A DNA stretch of 64,000 nucleotides. Origin: Pigmentiphaga sp. NML080357. Lineage in GTDB: Bacteria > Pseudomonadota > Gammaproteobacteria > Burkholderiales > Burkholderiaceae_B. Positions 1 to 8,259 of this stretch are shown piece by piece (position 1 is the stretch's first letter; every line of letters begins with the position of its first letter). The translations under genes and the position numbers were made by a program. Under the pieces are notes generated by a model. That model was not told the DNA's origin. It saw only the letters and a program-made list of their open reading frames with translations, and ran no database searches. The stretch spans positions 1 through 64,000 of the forward strand of contig NZ_NINW01000040.1 in assembly GCF_002188465.1 (NCBI RefSeq), given 5' to 3'.

Positions 1-128
1 AGTGGATGTGGTCCTACAATCACGAGCGCCCGAACATGGCCCTGGGCGGATTTACCCCGAAACAGCGGCTCGCCATGGCCGCATAGCGTTCCTACTTCTG
101 GCAAACGCTAAAAATGGGGGGATTACCA
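1..128 (+). mobile_element. Right end of an IS3-family insertion sequence (truncated by window edge)
   Basis: The last 28 codons of a transposase are followed by about 40 bases that end in GGGGGGATTACCA. The reverse complement starts TGGTAATCCCCCC, which fits the TG...CA termini usual for IS3-family inverted repeats. I place the tip near base 128. The left end and the target duplication are outside the window, so the exact boundary and subgroup are inferred. Confidence 0.55.
3..86 (+). CDS. IS3-family transposase OrfB, C-terminal fragment
   Basis: Only the last 28 codons are inside the window, reading YNHERPNMALGGFTPKQR and then a TAG stop. The YN..RPH/N..LG..TP..R pattern is the well-known C-terminus of the DDE integrase-type OrfB of IS3-family elements. 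The catalytic core lies upstream of the window, so whether the enzyme is intact cannot be judged. The element sits just upstream of the Bug-UbiD operon and may have displaced or replaced its original regulator or promoter. Confidence 0.75.
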   Translation, partial: WMWSYNHERPNMALGGFTPKQRLAMAA

Positions 129-192
129 CAGGTTTCCGAGCGATGCGTGGATATTCATTGGGTAACCTAATCAATACATGATAATAACTCGA

Positions 193-221
193 TTGAATAA
201 TAAATCGCTGGGCGTTGTAAT
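193..221 (+). promoter_or_regulatory. Candidate sigma-70 promoter for the Bug-UbiD operon
   Basis: TTGAAT (193-198) and TGTAAT (216-221) are separated by 17 bases, about 40 bases before the start codon of the receptor gene. The -35 region lies in a CGATT...AATCG inverted repeat that could be an operator. The AT-rich patch stands out from its surroundings. The assignment is by pattern only. Confidence 0.35.
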
Positions 222-263
222 GGCGATCCTGAAACCACGACACAGTGGAAGGAGACGAGCGCC

Positions 264-1256
264 ATGGAAATCCGCACAGGGTTGCCCAAGCCGTGGCGCG
301 GCCCGGGACGCCGTGCCGTCCTGGCGATGGGACTGGCGCTGGCCATGCCTGTCGCAGCCCCGGCCGCGCAACAAACGATATCGATGGTGGTTGCGGCATC
401 GCCGGGTACCGGCGTGGACATCCTGGCCCGCGCAATCAGCCAGCAGCTTGCGATGCGTTCAGGTATTGCGGCCGTGGTCGATAACCGGCCCGGGGCCAGC
501 GGCAACATAGGCGCGGACCACGTGGCGCGGTCGAAGCCCGATGGCTCGACGCTGCTGGTGGCGGCGACCACCTTCGCCACCAATGCCGCCGTCAATCACG
601 CGCTTCCCTACGATCCGATCAAGGATTTCGCCCCTGTCGCGCTGCTCGGGACGGGGACGCTTTGCCTGGCGGTGCCCGCGTCGTTTCCCGCCAATACGCT
701 GGCGGATTTCATCGCCAAGGCGAAAGCCGAGCCGGGCAAGATCAACTACGCGTCGCCGGGCAACGGGACGCCCCAGCATCTGGCGATGGAGCTCTTTAAG
801 CAGGAAGCCGGTATTGATCTGTTTCACGTGCCGTTCAAGGGGACGGGCGGAGCGATCAACGACCTGTCGGGCGGTCATGTTTCCGCCATGATCGTTCCCC
901 TGCACACGGTCATGTCGCTGGTGAAGGGCGGCAAGCTGAAGATCCTCGCGGTCATGAGCGGCGAGCGGGTGCCTTCCCTGCCCACGGTACCGACTTTTCG
1001 CGAGCTGGGATACGACCAGGTGCAGGTCGACGTCTGGTATGGGCTGCTTGCTCCGGCTGGCACGCCCACCGCGGTCATCGACCGGCTCAATGGGGAAGTG
1101 AACGAGGCATTGAAGAATCCGGAGGTGATCGCCGGGCTCGCGAAGCAGGGCATCGAGCCGCAGGGCGGTACGCCCGGTCGCATGGCCAACGTGCTGGCCG
1201 CGGAAATCAAGCGGTGGCCGCCGGTCGTGCGGGCGGCGCAAATCAAGGCTGACTAG
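264..1256 (+). CDS. Bug-family tripartite tricarboxylate transporter periplasmic receptor
   Basis: Predicted extracytoplasmic solute-binding protein of 330 residues. A Sec-type signal peptide occupies about residues 1-36 (basic start, hydrophobic core, cut before AQQTISMVVAAS). The body has the family signature of a VVDNRPGASGNIGAD stretch near residue 73, then PDGSTLL and YDPIKDFAPV. Bug receptors bind small carboxylates or related amides and hand them to TctA/TctB-type permeases; no permease genes are nearby. AAGGAG lies 8-10 bases before the chosen ATG. The UbiD-family gene starts 8 bases after its stop, so the two are almost surely co-transcribed and the ligand is probably an aromatic or unsaturated carboxylic acid (inference). 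Confidence 0.9.
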   Translation: MEIRTGLPKPWRGPGRRAVLAMGLALAMPVAAPAAQQTISMVVAASPGTGVDILARAISQQLAMRSGIAAVVDNRPGASGNIGADHVARSKPDGSTLLVAATTFATNAAVNHALPYDPIKDFAPVALLGTGTLCLAVPASFPANTLADFIAKAKAEPGKINYASPGNGTPQHLAMELFKQEAGIDLFHVPFKGTGGAINDLSGGHVSAMIVPLHTVMSLVKGGKLKILAVMSGERVPSLPTVPTFRELGYDQVQVDVWYGLLAPAGTPTAVIDRLNGEVNEALKNPEVIAGLAKQGIEPQGGTPGRMANVLAAEIKRWPPVVRAAQIKAD

Positions 1257-1264
1257 GTCTAGAC

Positions 1265-2722
1265 ATGCAGAAGACTTGGAACGATTACGAGCGTCCTCAT
1301 CAAGATTTGCGAGAGTTGCTCGAACGGGTGGACAAGGCAGGGGAACTGCTGCGAATCGACGGCGCGGACTGGAATCTCGAGGTCGGCACGCTTGCCGAGA
1401 TCGTGTACAGCTCGCGGCAAACCGAGCCGCCGGCCATCCTGTTCGACAACATCCCCGGCTATCCGCCCGGGTTCCGGTTGCTGTCCGGCGCCACCAATTC
1501 TTCTGCGCGGTTGGCGCTGACGCTGGGGTTTCCTGTGCCGGAGGGCCCCATGGATGTGGTTCGTTCGTATCGAGACCGCATGCGGCATCATGAACCCATC
1601 CCTCCTCGCGTCGTGGAGACCGGACCCGTCCTGGAAAACATTGACCGGGACGACGACGTCGACATCTTCAAGTTCCCCATCCCGTTCCTGCACGAGCTGG
1701 ACGGCGGGCGCTACATCGGGACCGACGACCTCGTCATCATGCGCGATCCCGAGCTGGACTGGATCAACATCGGCACCTACCGGTCCATGGCCCACAGCCG
1801 CAACCGCGTCGGCCTGTGGACGTCGCCGGGCAAGCAGGGCCGGCAGATCCGGGACAAGTACTTCAAGCAGGGCAAGCCCTGCCCGGTACTGATCTCGTGC
1901 GGGCACGACCCGATGCTGTTCCTGGCCGGCGGCAACGAGCTGCGATTCGGCCTGTCGGAATACGACTATTCGGGCGGCCATCGGGGGCTGCCTTTCGATG
2001 TCGTCCTGAGCGAAGTGCACAAGCTGCCCATGCCCGCCCACAGCGAAATCGTGCTCGAGGGCGAGATGTATCCCGGCGATACCTTGCCGGAAGGGCCTTT
2101 CGGCGAGTTCACCGGCTACTATGCCGGCGGCAAGAGCGACCAGCCGGTGGTCCGCGTGCAGCGGGTCTACTACCGCAACAATCCCATCATGACCATGGCG
2201 ACGCCACTGCGGCCGCCTTCCGATTTCTCGTTTTCCAAGTGCGTCATGAAGGCCGGGATGATATGGGACGAGGTCGAGCGCGCGGGCTTGAGCGGCGTCA
2301 AGGGGGTCTGGTGCCACGAGGCCGGCGCCGCGCGCCTGTTCAACATCATCTCTATCAAGCAGGCGTTCGCCGGACATGCCAGGCAGGCCGCGATGCTGGC
2401 CGCCAATTGCCAGTCGGGGTCCTATCTCGGACGCTTCGTGGTGGTGGTGGACGAGGACGTCGACCCGACGAACCTGTTCGACGTGGTGTGGGCCATGTGC
2501 ACGCGTTGCGATCCGGTGGAGGATATCGAGTTCATCCGCAAGGCGTGGAGCGGTCCGCTGGATCCGCGCATACCGCGCGGGACCAGCACCAACTCGCGCG
2601 CGGTAATCGATGCCTGCCGTCCTTTCGAGATGTTGAAGGACTTCCCGCCGGTGGCATGCGCGAGCCCCGAGTTGCGCAGGAAGGTGGCGGAGAAATTCCG
2701 GTCGGTGCTGGCGGGGCTGTGA
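1265..2722 (+). CDS. UbiD-family (de)carboxylase
   Basis: A 485-residue protein with full-length UbiD-fold similarity. UbiD enzymes use prenylated FMN to decarboxylate or carboxylate aromatic and alpha,beta-unsaturated acids. Visible hallmarks are INIGTYR near residue 160, which carries the conserved arginine region, and EGPFGEFTGYY near residues 275-285, which supplies the two active-site glutamates spaced five apart. It follows the Bug receptor after 8 bases. This pairing suggests catabolism of an imported acid rather than ubiquinone synthesis. No UbiX-type prenyltransferase is present in the window, so the cofactor would come from elsewhere. The substrate is unknown. Confidence 0.88.
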   Translation: MQKTWNDYERPHQDLRELLERVDKAGELLRIDGADWNLEVGTLAEIVYSSRQTEPPAILFDNIPGYPPGFRLLSGATNSSARLALTLGFPVPEGPMDVVRSYRDRMRHHEPIPPRVVETGPVLENIDRDDDVDIFKFPIPFLHELDGGRYIGTDDLVIMRDPELDWINIGTYRSMAHSRNRVGLWTSPGKQGRQIRDKYFKQGKPCPVLISCGHDPMLFLAGGNELRFGLSEYDYSGGHRGLPFDVVLSEVHKLPMPAHSEIVLEGEMYPGDTLPEGPFGEFTGYYAGGKSDQPVVRVQRVYYRNNPIMTMATPLRPPSDFSFSKCVMKAGMIWDEVERAGLSGVKGVWCHEAGAARLFNIISIKQAFAGHARQAAMLAANCQSGSYLGRFVVVVDEDVDPTNLFDVVWAMCTRCDPVEDIEFIRKAWSGPLDPRIPRGTSTNSRAVIDACRPFEMLKDFPPVACASPELRRKVAEKFRSVLAGL

Positions 2723-2726
2723 ATCG

Positions 2727-2766
2727 GCCCCAGGGAGCGGAGAGCGTGCCGCTCCCTCAGGGCTTT
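2727..2766. terminator. Hairpin between convergent genes
   Basis: The stem CCC-AGGGAGCG pairs with CGCTCCCT-AGGG around a loop of about 10 bases, followed by CTTTC. It lies between the convergent UbiD-family gene and the phosphoesterase gene. There is no long T-run, so it is a plausible rather than certain terminator. Confidence 0.5.
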
Positions 2767-2785
2767 CGCTCGGGGTCAGGCTGGC

Positions 2786-4912
2786 CTAGTCCTGACTCAG
2801 GTCGATCCGATAAACCGCCCGCTCCTCCCCACTCCCGTCATCCGCCGTCACCAGGCTGACATTCTCCAGCCCCGCCTCTTGCGCGACCCCCAGCGCATTC
2901 TTCCCCGACTTGAACAACACCGCCCCCGCCGTATTCACCGGCGTGAACCGCCAGCTCCGCGCCGACCCATTCTCCGCCCGCGTGATATGCGGATGCGCCT
3001 TGATGTAGTTGATCACCACATCCCGGTTCGCATCCGGCGAGGCATAGACGATGTCGAACTCCTTGCCATCCCCGAGGATGTACCGGGCGCTGCTTTCCGC
3101 GCGGTAGTTGTTGGTGGCCACGATGAATTCCTTTCCGTCCACGGGTTCGCCGCGATAGCGCAGGTTCTTGATGCGGCTGCCTTCGGGCTGGGTCACGTCG
3201 ATCTCATACTGGATGTCGGCCGAGGTGAACATGTCGAAGTTGTACCCGGCGAAGGGCGACTTGCCCGGAGGGACCTGGCCGGTCTTGGTGTCCTTGATGA
3301 GCCACTGGTCCTCGGCCTTGGCGGGGTCGATCTGGTTGAAGCGCAATGCGGCGTTTTCGAGCCACAGCTTGAGTTCGGCGCCATTGACCTTCACCGCGTA
3401 GACCGTGTTGGGGTAGAGGTACAGGTCGGCGGCGTGGTAGATGGCGAGGTCGCCGGCGGCTACGTCGGTGTAGTCGCTCCCGCCCTGGAAGCCGGCCTTG
3501 AAGGGGGCGCTGATGGAGAGCACCGGCAGGCTGGCGTATTCGGGCAGGTTGTCCTGGATGTACTGGCTCACGTAGCTCTGCTGGGCCTGGTTGACGAGCT
3601 GGATGGCGCCCGGGTCGCCCACGTCGGCGAACAGCGTGCTCATGCGGAAGTCGGAGTCGCCGATGGGTGTCTTGACGTATTCGATGGCGGCGTTGTGCTG
3701 CGCCTCTACCGCGGCAGCGACGGCCGCGTCGGCGGCGACGTACTGGTTGGCGCCCTGGCTGTTCTTGCCGGTCAGGATGTTGCGCAGTTCGACCTTGGTC
3801 TTGCTCCGGTCGAGCTGCCATTTGGCGCCGTCCCACTTGAGCGCATAGTCGATCACGCCCAGCGCCTTGCCCCAGGAGCTGGGCATGACGGCGGGGACGC
3901 CGTGCACCAGGCCGGCCTGGTTGTCCACGCCGTTGAATTTGTAGGCGGGGTTCGTGCCGCGGTCGGGGAAGACGCCGTGCTGGTGGCCCATGACGAGCCC
4001 ATCGATGCCCGGCACCTGGGCGACGTAGAGGCCGGGGTTTTCCATGTCGGAGGAATACTGGGCGTCGCTCATGCCGCCATGCAGCAGCACGAACACGAGG
4101 TCGGCGCCCTGGGCGCGGACTTCGGGCACGTACCGCTGGGCCGCTTCCAGGCCGCCTTCCACCGTGACCTTGCCCTGCAGGTGGCGCTTGTCCCAGTTCA
4201 TGATGCCGGGCGTGGTCAGGCCGACCAGGCCGATCTTGATCGGCAGCTTGACGGTGTCGCCGTCTTCCTGGGTGGCGGTGATTTCGCGGTCGAGGATCAC
4301 GTAGGGAGGAAGCAGCGTCTCGTTGGTCTTGACGCTCTTCACGTTGGCCAGCGCCATCGGAAAGCCGGGTCCGGCGCAACGCTTGCTGGCGTCCACGCCT
4401 TCCACGTTCAACCCGCCGCCCAGCGCCTGGTTCAGGAACGGCAGGCCGTAGTTGAACTCATGGTTGCCGAGGGTGCCGGCGTCGTACTGGAGGACGCCCA
4501 TGGCCTTGTACATCGAGAGCTGCTGCCCGCACGGGATGGGCTCGACCTGGGCCTCGTAGTCGGCCAGCGCGGTGCCCTGGATGGTGTCGCCGTTGTCGAC
4601 CAGCAGGCTGTTGGGGAAGGCCTTGCGCGCTTCGCGGATCAGCGTGGCGGTGCGCTCGAAGCCGTAGGACGGGTCTTCGGCCAGCTTGAAGTAGTCGTAG
4701 CTGCGGACGTTGAAGTGCAGGTCGGTCGAGGCCAGCAAGGCCAGTTGCGCCGTGGCGCTTTCCTGCGCGGCGGGCGGCGGGGTAGACGGATTGCCGTTGT
4801 CATCATCGTCGCCGCCACAGGCGGCGAGGGAGACGGCGGTGCCGAATGCCAGCAGGACGTGCAGACAGCGAATGCGGAGTTTGCGGGTATCGATGGGCGA
4901 GGGGAGTGGCAT
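2786..4912 (-). CDS. CpdB/UshA-like metallophosphoesterase lipoprotein (2',3'-cyclic nucleotide phosphodiesterase / 5'-nucleotidase family)
   Basis: A 708-residue secreted phosphoesterase. The N-terminus has a basic region, a hydrophobic core and a lipobox LAAC with Cys at residue 32, followed by an acidic DDDDN linker, so it is predicted to be membrane-anchored. The calcineurin-like domain has STDLH (Asp64, His66), VDNGDTIQGT and LGNHEFNYG metal motifs, and the C-terminal half is a 5'-nucleotidase-type substrate domain. The ERTATLIREAR and DNGDTIQGT wording is closer to CpdB than to UshA. I chose the ATG that gives the lipoprotein signal; upstream starts would put 35 residues before it. Most CpdB proteins are soluble periplasmic, so the lipobox is notable. 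The role is likely scavenging phosphate or nucleosides. Confidence 0.85.
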   Translation of the reverse strand: MPLPSPIDTRKLRIRCLHVLLAFGTAVSLAACGGDDDDNGNPSTPPPAAQESATAQLALLASTDLHFNVRSYDYFKLAEDPSYGFERTATLIREARKAFPNSLLVDNGDTIQGTALADYEAQVEPIPCGQQLSMYKAMGVLQYDAGTLGNHEFNYGLPFLNQALGGGLNVEGVDASKRCAGPGFPMALANVKSVKTNETLLPPYVILDREITATQEDGDTVKLPIKIGLVGLTTPGIMNWDKRHLQGKVTVEGGLEAAQRYVPEVRAQGADLVFVLLHGGMSDAQYSSDMENPGLYVAQVPGIDGLVMGHQHGVFPDRGTNPAYKFNGVDNQAGLVHGVPAVMPSSWGKALGVIDYALKWDGAKWQLDRSKTKVELRNILTGKNSQGANQYVAADAAVAAAVEAQHNAAIEYVKTPIGDSDFRMSTLFADVGDPGAIQLVNQAQQSYVSQYIQDNLPEYASLPVLSISAPFKAGFQGGSDYTDVAAGDLAIYHAADLYLYPNTVYAVKVNGAELKLWLENAALRFNQIDPAKAEDQWLIKDTKTGQVPPGKSPFAGYNFDMFTSADIQYEIDVTQPEGSRIKNLRYRGEPVDGKEFIVATNNYRAESSARYILGDGKEFDIVYASPDANRDVVINYIKAHPHITRAENGSARSWRFTPVNTAGAVLFKSGKNALGVAQEAGLENVSLVTADDGSGEERAVYRIDLSQD

Positions 4913-5140
4913 TGATCGAACCTGAGGGGTGCGGAGTGGACGGTGGATTGTGACCAATGCCCCTTGACCAAACGATGACATGGCGATCCCGCGGCTTGGG
5001 CCCCGAGTGGTGGGCAAGCCGGCCGGAACCGCGCGAAAAATCTAGGGTGTCACGAGGGGTTCACGAAGCGGCTTCGGTTTTTTGTTGCATTTCTTACCGA
5101 GCCGCATCGGTTGCGTATGCGAGTGCCATAAATAGGCCGC
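4913..5140. other. Intergenic region without a recognised gene
   Basis: This stretch lies between the phosphoesterase start and the end of the RND pump gene. A small GAAGC-G-GCTTC hairpin followed by GGTTTTTTG (about 5065-5085) looks like a plus-strand terminator, but no plus-strand gene precedes it. I see no convincing promoter. Confidence 0.4.
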
Positions 5141-8100
5141 TCACGCGGGGGAGTGCTTTCTGCCCCTTCTCGCCAACCGCGCCACCCACTGCCCGAAGTC
5201 ATCCACGAACAGGAACACCACCGGTATCACCAGCAGACTCAGGAAGGTCGAGGTGATCAACCCGCCCAGCACCGCGATCGCCATGGGCGAACGGAAGCTC
5301 GGGTCCGCCGCGCCATACCCGATGGCGATGGGCAGCATCCCCGCGCCCATCGCCATGGTGGTCATGATGATGGGCCGCGCGCGCTTGTGGCACGCGTCCA
5401 GCAGCGCGTCCCACCGGCTCATGCCCGGCACGGCAGGCCGCACGTCGGTGGCCGGGTGGCCCCGGCGCGCGATGATGGCGTATTCCACCAGCAGGATGGA
5501 GTTCTTGGTGGCGATGCCCATCAGCATCACGAGCCCGATCAGCGAGGGCATGGAAAAGCTCTTGTCCGCGATCAGGAGGCCCACGAAGGCGCCGCCCAGG
5601 GAGAGGGGCAGCGCCGCGAGGATGGTGACGGGGTGCAGGAAGTGCTTGAACAGCAGCACCAGCACGACGTAGATGCACAGCACCCCGGTGAGCATGGCCA
5701 GGCCGAAGCTCTGGAACAGCTCGCCCATGACTTCGGCGTCGCCCACGGTGGCCTGGCGCACGCCCGCCGGCAGGTTCTTGATGGTGGGCAGTTCGGCCAC
5801 GCGCTGGGCGACTTCGCCCAGGTCCATGCCTGCCAGCTCGATCTCGAAGTTGATGTTGCGCGAGCGGTCGTAGCGGTCGATGACGGTGGGTCCGGCCGAG
5901 AACGCCATGTCGGCGACCTGGCCCAGCATCACCGGCCCGCGGCTGCCGGGCACGGAGAGGCGTTCCAGCACCGAGAGGTCGGTGCGCGCGGCCTCGTCGA
6001 GGCGCACGACGATGGGCACTTGGCGCTGCGACAGGTTGAGCTTGGGCAGCGAGATGTCGTAGTCGCCCACGGTCGCGATGCGCAGCGTGTCGGCGATGGC
6101 GCTGCTGGTGACGCCGAGGTCGGCGGCGCGGGCGAAGTCGGGGCGCACGGCGATCTCGGGGCGGATCAGGCTGGCGGTGGACGAGATGTTGCCCAGGCCG
6201 GGAATGGTGCGCAGTTCCTTGGCGACGGCCAGCGCGGCGCTGTTCAGCGCGTCGGGATTGTCGCCGGTCAGCACGAGCACGTATTTGTTGTTGGACCCGC
6301 CCAGGCCGACGCGGCTGCGCATGCCGGGGATCTCCTGCAGGGCGGCGCGCATCTGCTCTTCGATGCCTTGCTTCTTGGGGCGTTCTTCGCGCGGGTCGAG
6401 CTGGATGGTGAGCGTGGCCTTGCGGACTTCGGCCGCCCCGGCCATGGAGAACGGATCGCCGCCGGCGGTGCCGCCGCCGATGGTGGTGTAGACGCTGCGC
6501 ACGTGCGGGATCTGGGCCAGGCGCAGGCGGACCAGTTCGGCGGTGTCCAGCGTCTGCGCCAGGGTGGAGCCAGGCGGCAGTTCGACCATGACCTGGGTCT
6601 GGGAGTTGTCGTCGGCGGGCATGAAGCCGGCGGGCAGCAGGGGGATCATGCCGATCGACAGGATGAAGAACAGGGCGGCGCCCAGCACGGTGAGCCAGCG
6701 GTGCCGCATGCAGGCGGAGACCCAGCGCATGTAGGTCCGCAGCCAGCGCGGCTCCTTGTCCGCCGCCACCATGGGCTTGAGGAGGTAGGCCGCCATCATG
6801 GGGGTGAGGACGCGCGCGACGATGAGCGAGGCGAATACCGCCAGTGCCGCGGTCCAGCCGAACTGCTTGAAGAAGCGTCCGGCGATGCCGCTCATGAAGG
6901 CGGTGGGCAGGAAGACGGCAATGAGGGTGAAGGTGGTGGCGACGACCGCGAGGCCGATTTCGTCCGCCGCTTCCATGGCGGCCTGGTAGGGTTTCTTGCC
7001 CATCCGCAGGTGGCGCACGATGTTCTCGACCTCGACGATGGCGTCGTCGACCAGGATGCCGATGACCAGCGACAGCGCCAGCAGGGTGATGACGTTGATC
7101 GAGAACCCGAGGAAATACATGCCGGCGAACGCGGGGATCACGGACAGCGGCAGGGCGACGGCCGAGATCAGCGTGGCGCGCCAGTCGCGCAGGAACAGCC
7201 AGACCACCAGCACGGCGAGCAGGGCGCCTTCGTAGAGCAGGCGCATGGAGCCGTCGTACTCTTCCTGTACCGGCGTGACGAAGTTGAAGGACTCGGTGAT
7301 CTCCAGGTCGGCGTGCTGGGCCTTGAGTTCGTTCAGGGCACGCTCCACGCCCTCGGCGACGTCGAGTTCGCTGGCGCCGCGGCTGCGCGCGACCTCGAAG
7401 CCGACCACCGGCTGGCCGTCGAGCAGCGCCGCGGAACGGCGCTCGGCGATGGTATCGCTCACGGTCGCGACATCGGACAGCCGGATCGGCCTGCCATCGG
7501 TCAGCACCAGGCGCAGGTCGGCCAGTTCTTCGGCCGTCCGCACGTTGGCGAGCGTGCGCACCGGTTGTTCGGCGCTCCCGATGTCGGTGCGCCCACCGGA
7601 GCTTTCGCGCTGCACCTGCCGCAGCTGGCGCGAGATGTCGGCGGCCGAGGCGCCCAGCGCCTGCAGGCGCTGCGGATCGAGGGCGATGCGCACCTCGCGC
7701 GTGACGCCGCCCACGCGGTTGACGGCGCCGACGCCCGGCACCGTCAGCAGCTTGCGCGCGACGTCGTTGTCGACGAACCAGGACAGCGCCTCGTCGTCCA
7801 TGCTGGCTGCGCGCACCGTGAAGGCGAGAACCGGCTGGCCGGCCAGGTCCACCTTGTTGATGATGGGGTCGCGCAGGTCGGCCGGCATGTCGGCGCGTAC
7901 GCGCGAGACGGCCGAGCGGACGTCGTCCACCGCTTCCTGCAGGGGCTTTTCCAGTTCGAACTCGGTGGTGAGCGTGACGGTACCGTCCTGGATCTTGGTG
8001 TAGACGTGCTTGAGGCCCTGCAGCGTGGCGATGGAGTTTTCCAGCTTGCGCGCGACGTCGTTCTCCAGCTGGCTGGGGGAGGCGCCGGGCAGCGTGGCCG

Positions 8101-8242
8101 TGACCATGACCATGGGCAGGTCGATGTCGGGAAAGTTCTGCACCTTCATGGCGTGGAACGACATCAGGCCGGCGAAGGTCAGCAGCACGAACAGCATGCC
8201 CGACGGAATCGGATTGCGTATGGACCAGGTCGATACATTCAT
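5141..8242 (-). CDS. RND efflux pump inner-membrane subunit (HAE1-type)
   Basis: A 1033-residue AcrB-like proton-driven drug exporter. It shows the typical N-terminal transmembrane helix followed by NFPDIDLP and VTATLPGASP, two large periplasmic loops, and the GILVDDAIVEVENI helix near residue 398, whose Asp pair relays protons. The later GIATKNSILLVEYA segment marks the second membrane half. The length equals that of full pumps and no break is seen. It is the third gene of an operon, 17 bases after the adaptor gene. Substrates cannot be read from sequence. Confidence 0.93.
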   Translation of the reverse strand: MNVSTWSIRNPIPSGMLFVLLTFAGLMSFHAMKVQNFPDIDLPMVMVTATLPGASPSQLENDVARKLENSIATLQGLKHVYTKIQDGTVTLTTEFELEKPLQEAVDDVRSAVSRVRADMPADLRDPIINKVDLAGQPVLAFTVRAASMDDEALSWFVDNDVARKLLTVPGVGAVNRVGGVTREVRIALDPQRLQALGASAADISRQLRQVQRESSGGRTDIGSAEQPVRTLANVRTAEELADLRLVLTDGRPIRLSDVATVSDTIAERRSAALLDGQPVVGFEVARSRGASELDVAEGVERALNELKAQHADLEITESFNFVTPVQEEYDGSMRLLYEGALLAVLVVWLFLRDWRATLISAVALPLSVIPAFAGMYFLGFSINVITLLALSLVIGILVDDAIVEVENIVRHLRMGKKPYQAAMEAADEIGLAVVATTFTLIAVFLPTAFMSGIAGRFFKQFGWTAALAVFASLIVARVLTPMMAAYLLKPMVAADKEPRWLRTYMRWVSACMRHRWLTVLGAALFFILSIGMIPLLPAGFMPADDNSQTQVMVELPPGSTLAQTLDTAELVRLRLAQIPHVRSVYTTIGGGTAGGDPFSMAGAAEVRKATLTIQLDPREERPKKQGIEEQMRAALQEIPGMRSRVGLGGSNNKYVLVLTGDNPDALNSAALAVAKELRTIPGLGNISSTASLIRPEIAVRPDFARAADLGVTSSAIADTLRIATVGDYDISLPKLNLSQRQVPIVVRLDEAARTDLSVLERLSVPGSRGPVMLGQVADMAFSAGPTVIDRYDRSRNINFEIELAGMDLGEVAQRVAELPTIKNLPAGVRQATVGDAEVMGELFQSFGLAMLTGVLCIYVVLVLLFKHFLHPVTILAALPLSLGGAFVGLLIADKSFSMPSLIGLVMLMGIATKNSILLVEYAIIARRGHPATDVRPAVPGMSRWDALLDACHKRARPIIMTTMAMGAGMLPIAIGYGAADPSFRSPMAIAVLGGLITSTFLSLLVIPVVFLFVDDFGQWVARLARRGRKHSPA

Positions 8243-8259
8243 CGCGGCGTCTCCGTCTT

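Noticed and set aside
2879..4915. 678-codon open frame on the plus strand across the phosphoesterase gene
   Set aside because: It is antisense to a gene with clear metallophosphoesterase motifs, and its product is a repetitive Val/Gly/His-rich sequence without recognisable domains. High GC content keeps such frames open.
5065..5085. Plus-strand terminator GAAGC-G-GCTTC with T-run
   Set aside because: No plus-strand gene ends nearby, so it was kept only as a note in the intergenic entry.
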